A stretch of 64,000 nt of DNA from Epiperipatus broadwayi. Its lineage: Eukaryota > Onychophora > Udeonychophora > Euonychophora > Peripatidae. The notes under the pieces are model-generated. The model was not told where the DNA came from. It ran no database searches and saw only the letters and a list, made by a program, of their open reading frames with translations. Of this stretch, positions 22,371 to 33,900 are shown piece after piece; the stretch's first letter is position 1; each line of letters starts with the position of its first letter. The translations under genes and the position numbers were made by a program. The DNA lies in contig JAQFVV010000018.1 of the NCBI GenBank assembly GCA_028023455.1, forward strand, positions 10,498,771-10,562,770, given 5' to 3'.

Positions 22371-22627
22371 TGATGATAGTGATAATAATTCAAATAAAAA
22401 ATGCAATGAACTTTTATATTATTCTAAAATTTATAGTACATTAATAGAAATATATAATGCATTAATAAAAAAACAAAAATTACACTGATAAACATATAAA
22501 GATTGTATGGCCATATAGTAAAAGTCTGAAGAAATAAATATGTAATTGTAAGATAAAAAATGATATACTATATAATAGAGATATCATATATAAAATTATT
22601 TGTAATATGATTTAAGTGAAAGATCCA

Positions 22628-23000
22628 GATTGTTAGAAATTCAATAAAGATTGAAACAAATTAACTATATAACATAACAAATACACAGAATAAATAAAAA
22701 TGTACTTTATACAATTTTATATATACACATGTACTACCTTAGTCATTTTTAATTAACCAGTTATTAACTAAACTTATTGAAGTTTTATAAATATTGATAA
22801 AATTATCTATTATTTTACTTAATATAATTAATTTCATATATTTATCTTCTTTTTGGATCTTTAGTGTAATTTAAAGGTTTAATATTTTTTATAGATTCTA
22901 TTTTCTATCCATATATTAAATGATGAATGTAAAAAATAGATATATCTTTCCTATTAATTGTACTGTTATATTCTTTGACTCTTTCATCTGTTTAAATTTT
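22628..23000 (-). pseudogene. Penelope-like element, endonuclease fragment (tandem copy 2)
   Basis: This is a second copy of the preceding element with a ~650 bp offset. It shares GATTGTTAGAAATTCAATAA and GAAACAAATTAACTA at the 3' side, and the DERVKEYNS and YIHHLIYG residues on the minus strand. Stops interrupt it. Partial head-to-tail tandem copies are a known habit of PLEs. Confidence 0.55.
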
Positions 23001-24549
23001 AATAAAGACATGATATTTTCTAGAAATCAACTTCCAATGAGAATAGACTTGTGTGTAGTGTATGTGAGATAGAAATAAAGAAATGAATGATGCCCATGTT
23101 TATATGTGTATTTTATATTTCTCTACTTGATGCAGTCCTATCTGTAGGATGACTTTTTTATGAAGTATATTTGACATTTTACCATGTGTAGTTAATGTGC
23201 CCTACATCATGAACCCATGGAAAGAAAAATGTTTTAAAAATTGTACATTATTATGAAAAAATGGAAATCAATCTTATTGGTTATGATCATGTGTTATTAT
23301 TGTTTTCTTTTAATGCAATTGTATTTACAGCTTAATTTTTCAGATATTAATGGTATCTCAGTAAAAGTATAAGGTGGATTTATTAATTGAGACCAGCACA
23401 GTTTTGTACAATTACAGGATTGTGATTAATTTATTATAGTCTTGATGCATAACTAATTGTAATATTTCTATGCAATCTATTTTATTTCTGAAATACTTAA
23501 GGTGGGTGCCACTTATTTTATTTAAATGTGTGAAAGATGTTATATATACATTTATTAAATGTGTTGCTCTTTACTATGAGCAAGCATACATACAAATATA
23601 TTTATAAATAAGTAGAAATTTAATTAGTTTACTTTTTCTTATAGAAATCTACCTGGAGCAAGGTTGACATTTAACCAATTTTAATTTTTATGTTAATTAA
23701 TATGTATTTTGAAATTATATAACTGTAAAGTAATTCTATTATGTATATAGATATGAGAAAATAGAACAAAATTGTTGAAAATACCTTTGCCTTGCAATGA
23801 ATTAAAGATTGTTTATTTTTTATGTATAAATAGATATTGTAATATTAGAAAGTCTATTTAATGGATCTATGCACAAGGTTAAATGTTAACATTAATATTC
23901 TACAATTTTTGTTTGTAAATTCTCGATATTTGTGAAAATATTTGATCTCAATCAATGTATTTTTTCTGGATATTTTTATGCTTTCACATGTTAAGTGTTA
24001 GATTAAATAAAAGATTACAGTTATTGGACCTGTCAGCTTTGATTGAAAACTATATCCATGGTGTTGTTTTTCATATCTATCTGAAGAATTATAAAGATAA
24101 ATTAAAACTTATTACAATTATTAATAGTAAATAATATAAATTATTTTGGATATAACATATGTTATGAAATCAAATCTTGTAAGAAATAATTGTTAACTTA
24201 CAAATTATCATTTATTTCATTTGTTATGTATATACTTTATAGTAGATAGTGGCTGATTGAGATTTAAAATGATTTTATATAAACTTTTATTACATAGTTA
24301 TTTAATATTTTTTAAAAATGTATGTATAAATGTATAATCTTGTATTTCAATTTCTTAATTACATTGTTTATATAACTAAAAATAAGTCAAGAAATTTGCA
24401 AAGATTACTAATATTTATATATTTTTAAAATTTGTGGATCACATTGCAATATCGTTTTGAGAATTGGAGGTTGGAGTAGATTGAAGCCTGTTCATTAAAG
24501 TATGAAGATTTGCTATCTTAATATACTGATTATATATGTGTGTGAGATG

Positions 24550-24600
24550 ATAATTTGAACCAACTGATAAGTACTGGTTCAGCTTGAAATATATTGATCT
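24550..24600 (+). ncRNA. Hammerhead motif, unit 1 (inactive relic)
   Basis: GATAATTTGAACCAA is followed by CTGATAA (24564-24570). The conserved G8 of the CUGAUGA box has become A. Stem II is weakened (GTACT against AGCTT), and the region after GAAA is shortened, removing most of helix III and the cleavage site. No activity is expected. Confidence 0.6.
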
Positions 24601-25032
24601 TTTCTACCTATGTGTTATCATGTGTTTCAGTGATATATCATGTGTTTCAATGATATGAGATTAGTGTGGATAGTTGAAAGGTGCTTGAAAGTCTAAGTTC
24701 AAATCCTCTATATTTACAATTAGGCTCCAGATATATAAAGAGTGTCTGTATTTCAAATATTACACATTAAGCCTGCATCCTGACCATCCCTCTTCTATGT
24801 ATTTAAATGGATACAGTCCTGTACATGAGGGATCAGAGTGACGAGGTCAACATGGGCATGACAACAATATTGGCATCAGCTTGGGATTTGGTCTTTTCAT
24901 CATCAGAATTTTCAATGGTATGGATGGCTGAAGAGTTGGAGGTTGGAGTAGATTGAAGCCTGTCCATTAAAATATGAAGATTTGCTATCTTAATATAAAA
25001 CTGAGCACTGATTATATATGTGTGTGAGAGAT

Positions 25033-25096
25033 GATAATCTGGACCAACTGATGAGTGCTGGTTCAGCATAAAGTATGTATATTGGTGATTATTGAT
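25033..25096 (+). ncRNA. Hammerhead motif, unit 2 (GAAA box mutated)
   Basis: GATAATCTGGACCAA, CTGATGA (25048-25054), a perfect stem II (GTGCT with AGCAT, loop GGTTC), then AAAG where GAAA should be, then TATGTATA and TTGGTGATTATT. Helix I is the best preserved of all units: ACCAA pairs with TTGGT, an internal loop intervenes, and ATAAT pairs with ATTAT. The loss of G12 and the pairing A15.1 should abolish cleavage. Confidence 0.65.
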
Positions 25097-25478
25097 CTTT
25101 TCTACATGTGAGATCATGTGTATCAGTGATATGAGATAGTGTGGATAGTTGAAAGGTGCTTTACAATTAGGCTCCAGGTATATAAAGAGTGCCTGTATTT
25201 CAAATATTACACATTAAGCCTGCATCTTGCCCCTCTTTTATGTATTTAAATGGATACAGTATCCTGTACATGAGATGTCAGAGTGACTTGAGGGCAACAT
25301 GGACATGACAACAATATTGGCATCAGCATGGAATTTGGGTTTTCCATCATCAGATTTTCACTGGTATTAATAGCTGAAGAGTTGGACATTGAAGTAGATT
25401 GAAGCCTGTCCATTAAAGTATGAAGATTTGCTATCCTAATATAAAACTGAGTGCTGATTATATATGTGTGTGAGAGAT

Positions 25479-25541
25479 GATAATCTGGACCAATTGATGA
25501 GTGCTGGTTCAGCAGAAAATATGTATATTAAGTGATTATTG
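25479..25541 (+). ncRNA. Hammerhead motif, unit 3 (C3 lost)
   Basis: GATAATCTGGACCAA is followed by TTGATGA (25494-25500), so the catalytically required C3 is T. Stem II is slightly shortened (GTGCT with AGCA), GAAA is present, and helix III reads ATATGTAT. The helix I 3' strand reads TTAAGTGATTATT, so the inner helix is partly broken. No activity is expected. Confidence 0.62.
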
Positions 25542-25942
25542 ATCTTTTCTACATGTGTGTGATCATGTGAATGATACGAGATAATGTGGATAGTTGAAAG
25601 GTGCGTGAAAGTCTGAGTTCAAATCTATATTTACAATTAGGCTTCAGGTATATAAAGAGTACCTATATTATACATTAAGCCTGCATCCTGCCCGTCCCTC
25701 TTCTATGTATTTAAATGGATACGGTCCTGTACATGAGGAGTCAGAGTGACTTGAGGTCAACATGGGCATGACAACAATATTGGCATTAGCATGGGATTTG
25801 GGCTTTTCCATCACCAGATTTTCAATGGTATGGATGGCTGAAGAGTTGGAGGTTGGAGTAGATTGAAGATTGTCCATTAAAGTATGAAGATTTGCTATTT
25901 TAATATAAAACTAAACACTGATTTTATATATGTGTGAGAGAT

Positions 25943-26004
25943 GATAATTTGGATCAACTGATGAGTGCTGGTTCAGCATGAAATATGTATATTGGTGACT
26001 ATTG
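25943..26004 (+). ncRNA. Hammerhead ribozyme, type I, unit 4 (core intact)
   Basis: All core bases are present: CTGATGA at 25958-25964 and GAAA at 25980-25983. Stem II is GTGCT (25965-25969) paired with AGCAT (25975-25979), closing a GGTTC loop. Helix III is short: A25983-T25990 and T25984-A25989 with an ATGT loop. The predicted cleavage follows A25991, the H17 position after U16.1. The inner helix I pairs GATCAA-side bases ATCAA (25953-25957) with TTGGT (25992-25996), including one T-G wobble. An internal loop follows, then ATAAT with CTATT, one mismatch. The helix I internal loop facing loop II is the arrangement used for the tertiary contact in natural hammerheads. Short helix III is usual for animal type I motifs, which tend to work best as dimers. 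Activity is inferred, not shown. Confidence 0.7.
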
Positions 26005-26074
26005 ATCTTTTCTACATGTATGTGATCATGTGTATCAATCATACGAGATAGTGTGAATAGTTGAACAGTGCTTG

Positions 26075-26096
26075 AAAGTCTGAGTTCAAATCCCTT
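26075..26096 (+). promoter_or_regulatory. B-box-like pol III promoter element in ribozyme repeat
   Basis: GAGTTCAAATCC is close to the pol III B box GGTTCGANTCC. A loose A-box candidate (TAGTGTGAATAGTTG) lies ~35 bp upstream, so this part of the unit may be tRNA-derived. The same element occurs at about 25612 and, shorter, about 24694. Confidence 0.4.
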
Positions 26097-28115
26097 ATAT
26101 TTAATCTATCATTTATATATATGAACTATAAAAATGATGTAAATAATTAATCAAATGCATGAACATGAATATGCTGTTTGAAAACATAAAATCCACATCC
26201 AAATCGAACGACCTTGCTTTGGTGGTAAGCAAAAGATAAAACAAAGGACCTTCTCAAAAATCAGATCAAAAACTCTCATCAACTAACTAAGGTGTACAAT
26301 CTTTGAGCAGAAAAATCAAATTTGCAGTTTGAACAGAAAAGTCTCTTGCCATTAAAGTAAAAGCATGAAGAGAAAATAGCATAGGATACTGAGTAAAGCT
26401 AAATTAAAAACATATGGATTTAAACCAAGACAAAATCATTTGAAATATATATAAAAGAGATGCTCTATAAATGGGGATAGCGTTTTTTGCTGGCTTACTG
26501 TCCCAACCAGAGCATAAGAAAATTAATGGTGTAGGAAATATATCTACAATCATTGGCAACGTGATAGCTACCATTTTGGGCCATGCATTCAGGTTGGTAT
26601 TATGCCCTGTATGCTAATGTAGCACAAGGGAACAAGAATCCAATGTGCCTCCCCAGAGTACATTGATATAAAACACCTGTACATCCCTCCACCAGCACCA
26701 ATTCAATTACAAAACAATTAGCCCAAAATTAACAAACCTAAACTAACATAATCTTACGAATGTATGCAGCTATTTAGGCCTATTTTAAATTTATTAATTT
26801 AAGTGAAATTAACAAGAATGGAAATAGTAACAAACATATAAAAAAAATATAATAAATAATTTAAATTTTATTTACTCAGAAAAGAGATTTCTTTTAAAAG
26901 TTAAGTGATACTTAAAATTAATACTTGAAAAGTTTGTATTAATTAATTAAAGTTCATATTTCATTTGAAACAACAGTTCATACTTTCCATGGTTGTAGGT
27001 TTATCGAAGTCCATCTTTGCAATTATTGGTACTTCACACAACTCAATTTATAGTTTCTTCCATCTCATATTAATATTGTCCTAAGTGGAGATGAATCTGT
27101 TGCTGGCCATTTTCCAGGAACCATCACTCTGGAGACTGCCTCAGCTGATGCAAATATGGGAAATGTAATTTATTGTGTGGCCCCTAAATTTTGGAGATCG
27201 CAATACACATATGAAATGTGTTTAATAAATTTGTAATCAGCAAGAGCCATCCAAAAAAATTTAAAAGTTTTTGTTTTATATCATTTTAAATTCTTATCAA
27301 ATTCCAGGATCGATCTTTCCTGGCTTGGTGCTGTTTTTATTGGTGTTGATGATTTTCTCTTTGGATGCTGTGTTCATTTGCATCGTTACTGGCCAGCTTG
27401 CTTTAGAGTGGGAACTCAAAAATTTTATCACTAGTATTTTTTAATTGATCTCTTATCTGACTTACATTCGGTTAAATGCCCAAGGACCTGTTTGCTATTA
27501 CATCATTATAGAAAATCATTTCCATTCTACTAAAATTAAAAATAACTTTAAACAGAAAATAATTAATAGCTTTTATTATTTTCTTTTATATTAAAATCAA
27601 ATCTTTTGGTTTTAGATTTTAAACTTTTAACTTTAAATAATTAATCAGTTAGTTTACCAGCTGTGCACATTATATAGATTTAAATCAAATTTTTATTAAT
27701 TTTTTATATTTCTATTTGAGGGCAGTTTTATTTATCGATCTTTTCCACTTTTATTTGACAGTGATGTAACGGCAAATATGTATACCATTACAATATGTAC
27801 AAATTGAAACAATCATATATATGATTCACTAATCTATGAATTTCAGTATTTTCAACAAGGTTTAGAGATATCTACATCTTATTGAAATAAAACAAAAAAT
27901 TAAACTTTATGTATTTAATAGTTTCAGTACATAAAAATTTATCTTATTGAGTTAACGTAAAAATATTACAAAATTTTTTAATAAGAAACATTTTTTGCAA
28001 TATAAAGACTTTTTTTTAATGATAAATAAAAACATCTGGCAATTAATGCATTACCTTGTTAAAAAAACAGAATATTTTAGACAATAATAATTTTCATATT
28101 CTGTTATATAATAAA

Positions 28116-28312
28116 ATAAAATATATATGTGCTTGGCATACAGATAATGAAATTAGTAAAAGCAAATAATACTCTGCAATTTAATGAGATGAGCACTTTT
28201 GGGAGGCTTTATGCTCCCATAATCATAACTACTAAAGTGTAGAGAGTATTGCAGAATATTATTTGCTTTTACTAACTTCATTATCTGTGCTCCAAGCACA
28301 TATATATTTTAT
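28116..28312. mobile_element. Foldback MITE, 197 bp
   Basis: Two ~65 bp arms are near-perfect reverse complements (28116-28180 and 28247-28312). Both carry ATATATATGTGCTTGG and TTAGTAAAAGCAAATAAT. They are separated by a ~65 bp loop. No ORF is present. No clear target-site duplication could be picked out of the AT-rich flanks. Confidence 0.7.
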
Positions 28313-29839
28313 AGATTACATGCTAATGAAATAAATATTTAATAAAATAAAGTTATATGTTAATATTTTAATCATATTTATGAATTCACAACTTATACTT
28401 TGTGTACATAAAATATTATTATAATTACAGGCTAAATATTTTTCTTATTTTAAGATTTTAATTTGGTCTAAGTTTTTATCTTTTAAAATCCACTAGATAA
28501 ATACACAGTTTAACTTTTCAATCGTAAGATTTTTTTTTCCAAGTTTGAAGAATATATATCAATTTACACTTTTATATTATTCTATAAAAATTATGTAAAT
28601 TAAAATAAGATTTGTCTATTTAATAATTATAGTTGATAAATATAGTAGCATCTCATAATAATAAATTTTGTTTAATGGTTATTTGCTATACTGGCAGTGT
28701 ATATTTCTTGCTAGTTTTGCATTTTTAAAACAATACATGCTTGAATCCAAGTCTGAGAAGTTTTCCAAATGTCTTTCTTTTTTTTTGGTATATTTAACTA
28801 TTTAATTAATATTCATGCATTTTTATGGCAATTTTCCAAACTTCATAAAGTTATTATATACTATATATATATATATATTTGTCTATGTCTAGATCTTATT
28901 TAAAAAATGAAGTTATAAATATCTTTTAAATAACAAAAATGTGTTGTTGTTTTTTATCACCTTGCAATATTTGTATTTAACATATTAAATTTATATAGTA
29001 ATTAGATTTTAGATTTAAAAGAGTCTAAAATATAAATTATTAGTATTTTTTTTTTAGCACATACTTAAACTAAGATTTGTGAAAAGTAAACAAAATTCTT
29101 TTAGTTGTTATCATTTTAAATGATTCCTGAAAAAATTAACAATGAAATTGTTGCTTTACATTAAGCAATGTATTTAATTTGTTTTCGAGTCACTGTTTTA
29201 TAACTATAGTGCTATTGTGTGCACTTGCTAGGTAATTTTATTATATTGTTTGCCACTATACATTTATGAATGAAATTAATGGATCCATTTGCACTATGCA
29301 TCAGATAGTAGGGAAAACCATATGTCAATTTTTTTCATCTGAATAAATTGTTCAAATTATATATTTTGAAATTGTCAATTTTAATTCGTATAGAAAATTA
29401 TTTGCTTTGAAAATGAATTTGTTTGCTTCAAAAATTATGGGAATTGCTTTTTTAATTTCAAATTATAATAAATAATGAAAATTGTGTGTTTAAATTATTT
29501 TAATTATTAATTACCATTTTCACTACGACTTTGGTAGTTTCATCTGGTATGGAATATTTAAATCTGTTATATAGAGCCACCAAAACCATGATATTTATTG
29601 TTAAAAATATCTCTGAATAGAAAAATTCTCATTAGATTTACAAATGGTTTGATTTGTGTTCACTAGTAATATTATATTTCACAATAAATTTATTTAGCTA
29701 ATGTAGCAACTGTGTCCTGGTTATAATAACCGAAGTAGAAAAGATTATTGAAATTGTTTTTTTTTCCTGGATGTTGTCTTCCAGGAAGAAAAAAGCAAGT
29801 GTTCTCCAATATTAAAAAATAAAATTGTTTGTTATAGGG

Positions 29840-30480
29840 ATTGATGGATGGTCAAATGACAGCAATGTGCAAAACTAACAACTGTAACAAGGTAGGTATT
29901 TTATAGATGCTGTTGACATATTAGGGAAATCACATATATCAAAAACCTGTTGGAAGTGGTTTCCACTGACATCAAAAAAACATAAAGAAAATTTAAAATA
30001 TTTTCTACATTCAATTATGTCAGATAGTGCACCTATTGCTTAAGATTTATGACTTGCTAGAAAATCACAAAAATATGAATATGATAATCTTATGAATCTC
30101 TTAGCTGATACCTGTCAGTTTCAAAATGTGAAATAATATATTGCTATTATTGTTAAATATTATGAAACAACCATTTTGCAAATGCTCTCTGCAGATAATC
30201 AGCTGCTCTAAAACCTATTGCACCTATTGAAATGCATTGGAACAATATAGAGAATTGGCTGAATGTTTACATTAAAAGCTAAAGTCTGTGAAGATAATCA
30301 TAGTAAAATTGAAAGTAATGTGAGCATAAGTTGGCACTGTTATATTTAAAAAGCAAATTTAAGATATGATGTGCATTTTGAAGTCTATTTCTAAGACTTT
30401 TGTTGAATGCTAAAAATTTATAATTTATTGTTTATGTTGCGAAGCTGTAAAAATAATTTAAATAACATATATGGAAAGTG
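29840..30480 (+). pseudogene. hAT-like transposase fossil
   Basis: In one plus-strand frame, IDGWSNDSN is followed 25 codons later by YFIDAVDILGKSHIS. This matches the 'DGWSN....YLIDTVDTSGNSHT' start of the RNase H-like core of hAT/ZBED-type transposases. Further on, MSDSAPIA and NLMNLLADTCQFQNV match the 'VSDSAPY....N..HVTCLAH' block in degraded form. Stops break every frame. No terminal repeats were identified. Confidence 0.55.
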
Positions 30481-31379
30481 AACAAAATGAGGATATTAAG
30501 AAAAAGTTGTAAACAGATACAACATTGCTTTAATTCCAGTATATTGTAACAATGTGTATATATACACAGTACATAAGTATGTGTATATATACAAGTTTAC
30601 ATGATATTAATAAAATATCAAAATTATTTCAATATTTTATTGTTCGAAAAAGTTAAAAAAAAAAAAAAGTAAAAATCATTGGGATTAAGTTAAAATACTA
30701 ATTATAACTTATCTTTCTTTTCTTTTGTGTATTAAAATTTACCATATAATTGAAACAAATTTGTACAAGATGTAATCATTTTCTGGACATAAATTCCAGA
30801 CTGATTAATTAACAATAGTTAATCAAACATACAAGATAAAAAACAAAAAATGTAATTTATTTAAGAATTCGCGCAGTGAATGGAGTTGGAGAGTATAAAT
30901 GCTGCAATCGCCTATTGTCCAGAGTCAGAAGAGAAAAAAAAGAGAAGAGAAATTCTTCTGCACAAATATATATTTTAAGTCTTACTTAGTGAATAATTTT
31001 TTCACTATTGAAAGATTTTAGGAAGATATGCCTCTGACTGCATTTAACACATCTTGTTGAAAGTCATTTTCAAAGAAATGTTTTCCATCATAGCCAAAAT
31101 AAAATCAAGATTAAAAAGTACTTTTTAACTTTCTAGCTATATACCTTTTTTATACAGATAGTTATTATTTGAGCTGCAATGTTTTGATATAGTTATAATT
31201 GGTTCTCTTTTTCTCTAACTCAGGCTTTGTGCAGCCTGCAATTTTCTGCATTATCTAGCAATGTAATAGAATGCATCTATTTCTGAATCCTTAAAACAAT
31301 GACAGTGACTTTATCTCTCCAAACAAAAAAATCAGAATGCATGAAAGAATCCTTTAATCTATTCTTAATATCACTAAGT

Positions 31380-32400
31380 GAGACTTAAAATATATATTTG
31401 GGCAGAAGAATTTCTAGATTAATAAATGATTAGTATAAGTTATTAATATATTTCCATAAAGAGGTTTGTTTGAAACTTATGAAGCAGAAAATTTGAAATG
31501 TACATCTTGGGGATCATTTATATTTTCACATCTTTGATCAATATGTCTCAGTAATATGTGATAGAATAGAAGTTGAAAATATATTTATACGGATTATATG
31601 AAGATAAATTTAAGTACCTTTAAAAAATAATGTGTCTATGAAATTAAATTGTAATAAGTGCTATATGACTTATTTGAAATAGTGTGTTTCTAATGTATCA
31701 ACTACATTATGAAAGGTTGATCTGGCTTTTGGGCTGATGGATAGTTGATAGGATTGAGTTAAAAGGTGAAAGATGCACTGATGCAAAAAACAAAACAACT
31801 TGCTAATATATATTATAGCGCAATGATTGTGCACCCGTCCACAAGGTGTTAAAAGTGGATAGAAACCAGTCATACTTTGCATGAGAATAGTGTAATGAAA
31901 GTTATCAAAACTCAACATGGACAAGGAAATCAGATGTTGATACCTGTATAATACTGTGGATATATTGTTAGTCATTTAGTGAGATTTAAAATATATATTG
32001 GGCTAGGGATGGTGTCTAGCTTAATAAATAATTAATATAAGTTATTAATATATTTTCAAAAAGTGATTTGTATCAAAGTTGTAAAACAGAAAATTTGAAA
32101 TCTGTCACTTAAACTATAGTAATTTGCTACTATATATACTGAAATTATGAAGATATGTGAAAGAGAATATGCTCTGGGCTAACTGATGAGTGGTGGTTCA
32201 TCTTGGGGATCATTTATATTTTCATGTCTTTGATCATGTCTTAGTAAGGTGTGATGAAATAAAAGTTGGAAATATATTTAAATATAGATTATATAAAGTT
32301 AAGTTTAACTATCTTTAAAAAGTAATGTGTATACGAAATTAAATAGTAACCTGTGTTACATGGCTTACTTGAAATAGTGTATGTTTTTCTATATCTATAG
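31380..32400 (+). repeat. ~600 bp direct duplication with a hammerhead relic
   Basis: Blocks at 31380-31680 recur at 31980-32380, for example AAGTTATTAATATATTT, AGCAGAAAATTTGAAAT-like and CTTGGGGATCATTTATATTT. The second copy contains the hammerhead box at 32183. The 31850-31890 segment (GTGGATAGAAACCAGTC) is shared with the small element at 8.0-8.2 kb. The 101-aa minus ORF at 31670-31975 shows no protein signature. Confidence 0.6.
32170..32215 (+). ncRNA. Hammerhead ribozyme relic (deleted after stem II)
   Basis: CTGGGCTAA, CTGATGA (32183-32189), GTGGTGGTTCATCTTG. The first box is intact, but the GAAA box and helix III are missing and stem II is broken. It is recognisable by alignment to the 24.5-26.0 kb motifs and is not functional. 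Confidence 0.42.
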
Positions 32401-32879
32401 TGAGAGAAGGTTGGTCTGACTTTTAGGCTGATGGATAGTTGTGATAGGATTGAGCTAAAAGGTGACAAATGTACTGATAAAAACTAAAAACTTGCTAATT
32501 TTGGAGTTATTAATTACTAATAATCTGAAGAGGCTGTTCTAATGTCCTGATAGCAATTATTTCTGTTCTTAAAAATTGTTCTAACTTGTTGACTGAAGAT
32601 ACAAATATGAGGAACTCAAAGAGACCTAAACTTGGAGATTAAGAAAATAAAGAATGGAATAAAGAAATATTAAAGACTTCTATGATATTATTTAATAAAA
32701 TCAATTATATTTCACCATTTTTTTTTACAAATATGGCTCATCAATTTTAATATATTTTTCAAAAATCACTTAATACATTTTTTCTTTTTAAATCTTGTTT
32801 TTTAATTTTATGAATCATTTTTATTTCAATTTATTTCCTTTCAACCATATTATATGGTCATTGTCAAGGATATTTACAT

Positions 32880-33900
32880 AATGCATATATATATATTTAC
32901 AAAGAATCTACAAAGAATTTGCAAAGCAACATAATAAAAACATAAAAAAGCATCTCACATAAATCACTTTTTTAAAAAAAAAAAACTTGCTTACTTTCAT
33001 ATGTTTCTACATCCTTTTACATTTATTTTATATAAAATACTTTTCCATTATTATAATTATATTTTTTTAATTACACCAGATTTCTATTCAAAACTAGTTT
33101 TCTCATTTTCATGTATAAAAACTTTCTTTAACTCATTTTTCTTTATAAGATCTCACATTTTCTAACATCTTTATTTCAAAATTTAAATGCTTAGATTCTT
33201 TCATATGTATGTATGTATGAGAATTTTTATATTTTAAATACTGTTTTAATTTAGTTTGCAATTTAATTTTTCTTGTTTCTGTATATGAAACATTTTTATT
33301 ATCTCACAATCTAAACAACTTGCAGCATAAATGCCATCTATATTTTCAATTGCTTCTTTTTTTTAACATTTTAAATATATCTAAGTTTGTCTTCTTTTTA
33401 TATACTAAAGTTTATTTATAAATTTATTATTATACTTCCTGTTTGTATTCTATATTATTTTACTTATAAAATGTACTTTTTGATAACTTAAAACTATTGT
33501 AAATTTTTATAATTTTATATTCCTTCTCTCTCTTATATATTCTTTTTTATTTTTTTTTCTATATTAATTTAATATGATAATCATTTATCTTTGCTTCATT
33601 TTTTTATTATATCAATTTCATCTTTTAATAATTTTTTACTAGAGTATAATCTTATTGCTCTATTTATTCTACTATTAATAATATTTATGTATACAATTTA
33701 TATTTATTATACTTTTAGAATGATATTTGGCCAGTAACTTTGTGAATTATTAAATCTCCAATAAGATTTTTTTTTTTTGGTGATTCATATAAGTCTACCT
33801 CTTTATTATTATTATATTTGTAAGATATTTTATTTTTATTCATTAGTAGATTATTATATTACAGATGGATTTCGTTTATTGGAAATGTTAATCTCTATTT
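32880..33900 (-). pseudogene. Penelope-like element, RT end and endonuclease, decayed
   Basis: On the minus strand, a RAIRLYSSKKLLKDEIDIIKK block near 33660-33590 matches the 'RA.RICSS...L..E+..I' region between PLE reverse transcriptase and endonuclease. Near 33330-33180 an AASCLDCE, YTETRKIKLQTKLKQYLKYK run matches the GIY-YIG start and helix ('C..C...YIGET.R.LKTRLKEH'). Heavy A/T mutation and stops are present. Confidence 0.55.

Larger units (their letters stand above)
24470..26100 (+). repeat. Tandem array, ~4 units of 446-484 bp, each with a hammerhead motif
   Basis: Four head-to-tail units share long blocks: GTTGGAGTAGATTGAAG, AGTATGAAGATTTGCTAT, the hammerhead core, TTGATCTTTTCTACATGT, GATAGTTGAAAGGTGC, TTCAAATC, CCAGGTATATAAAGAGT, and GACAACAATATTGGCAT. 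Hammerhead boxes sit at 24564, 25048, 25494 and 25958, so the unit spacing is 484, 446 and 464 bp. A B-box-like GAGTTCAAATCC (RNA polymerase III internal promoter) lies about 120-125 bp after the ribozyme in units 3 and 4, and degraded in unit 1; unit 2 has lost it. Minus-strand ORFs in the array recur only because the DNA repeats. The architecture resembles retrozymes and SINE-like ribozyme satellites. I see no flanking autonomous element. Confidence 0.8.

Noticed and set aside
24833-25877. Minus-strand ORFs in the ribozyme array with a shared protein-like segment (STPTSNSSAIHTIEN)
   Set aside because: The shared residues follow from DNA repetition of the unit; the frame is broken in the middle unit and overlaps the ribozyme on the other strand. 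No protein family is recognised.
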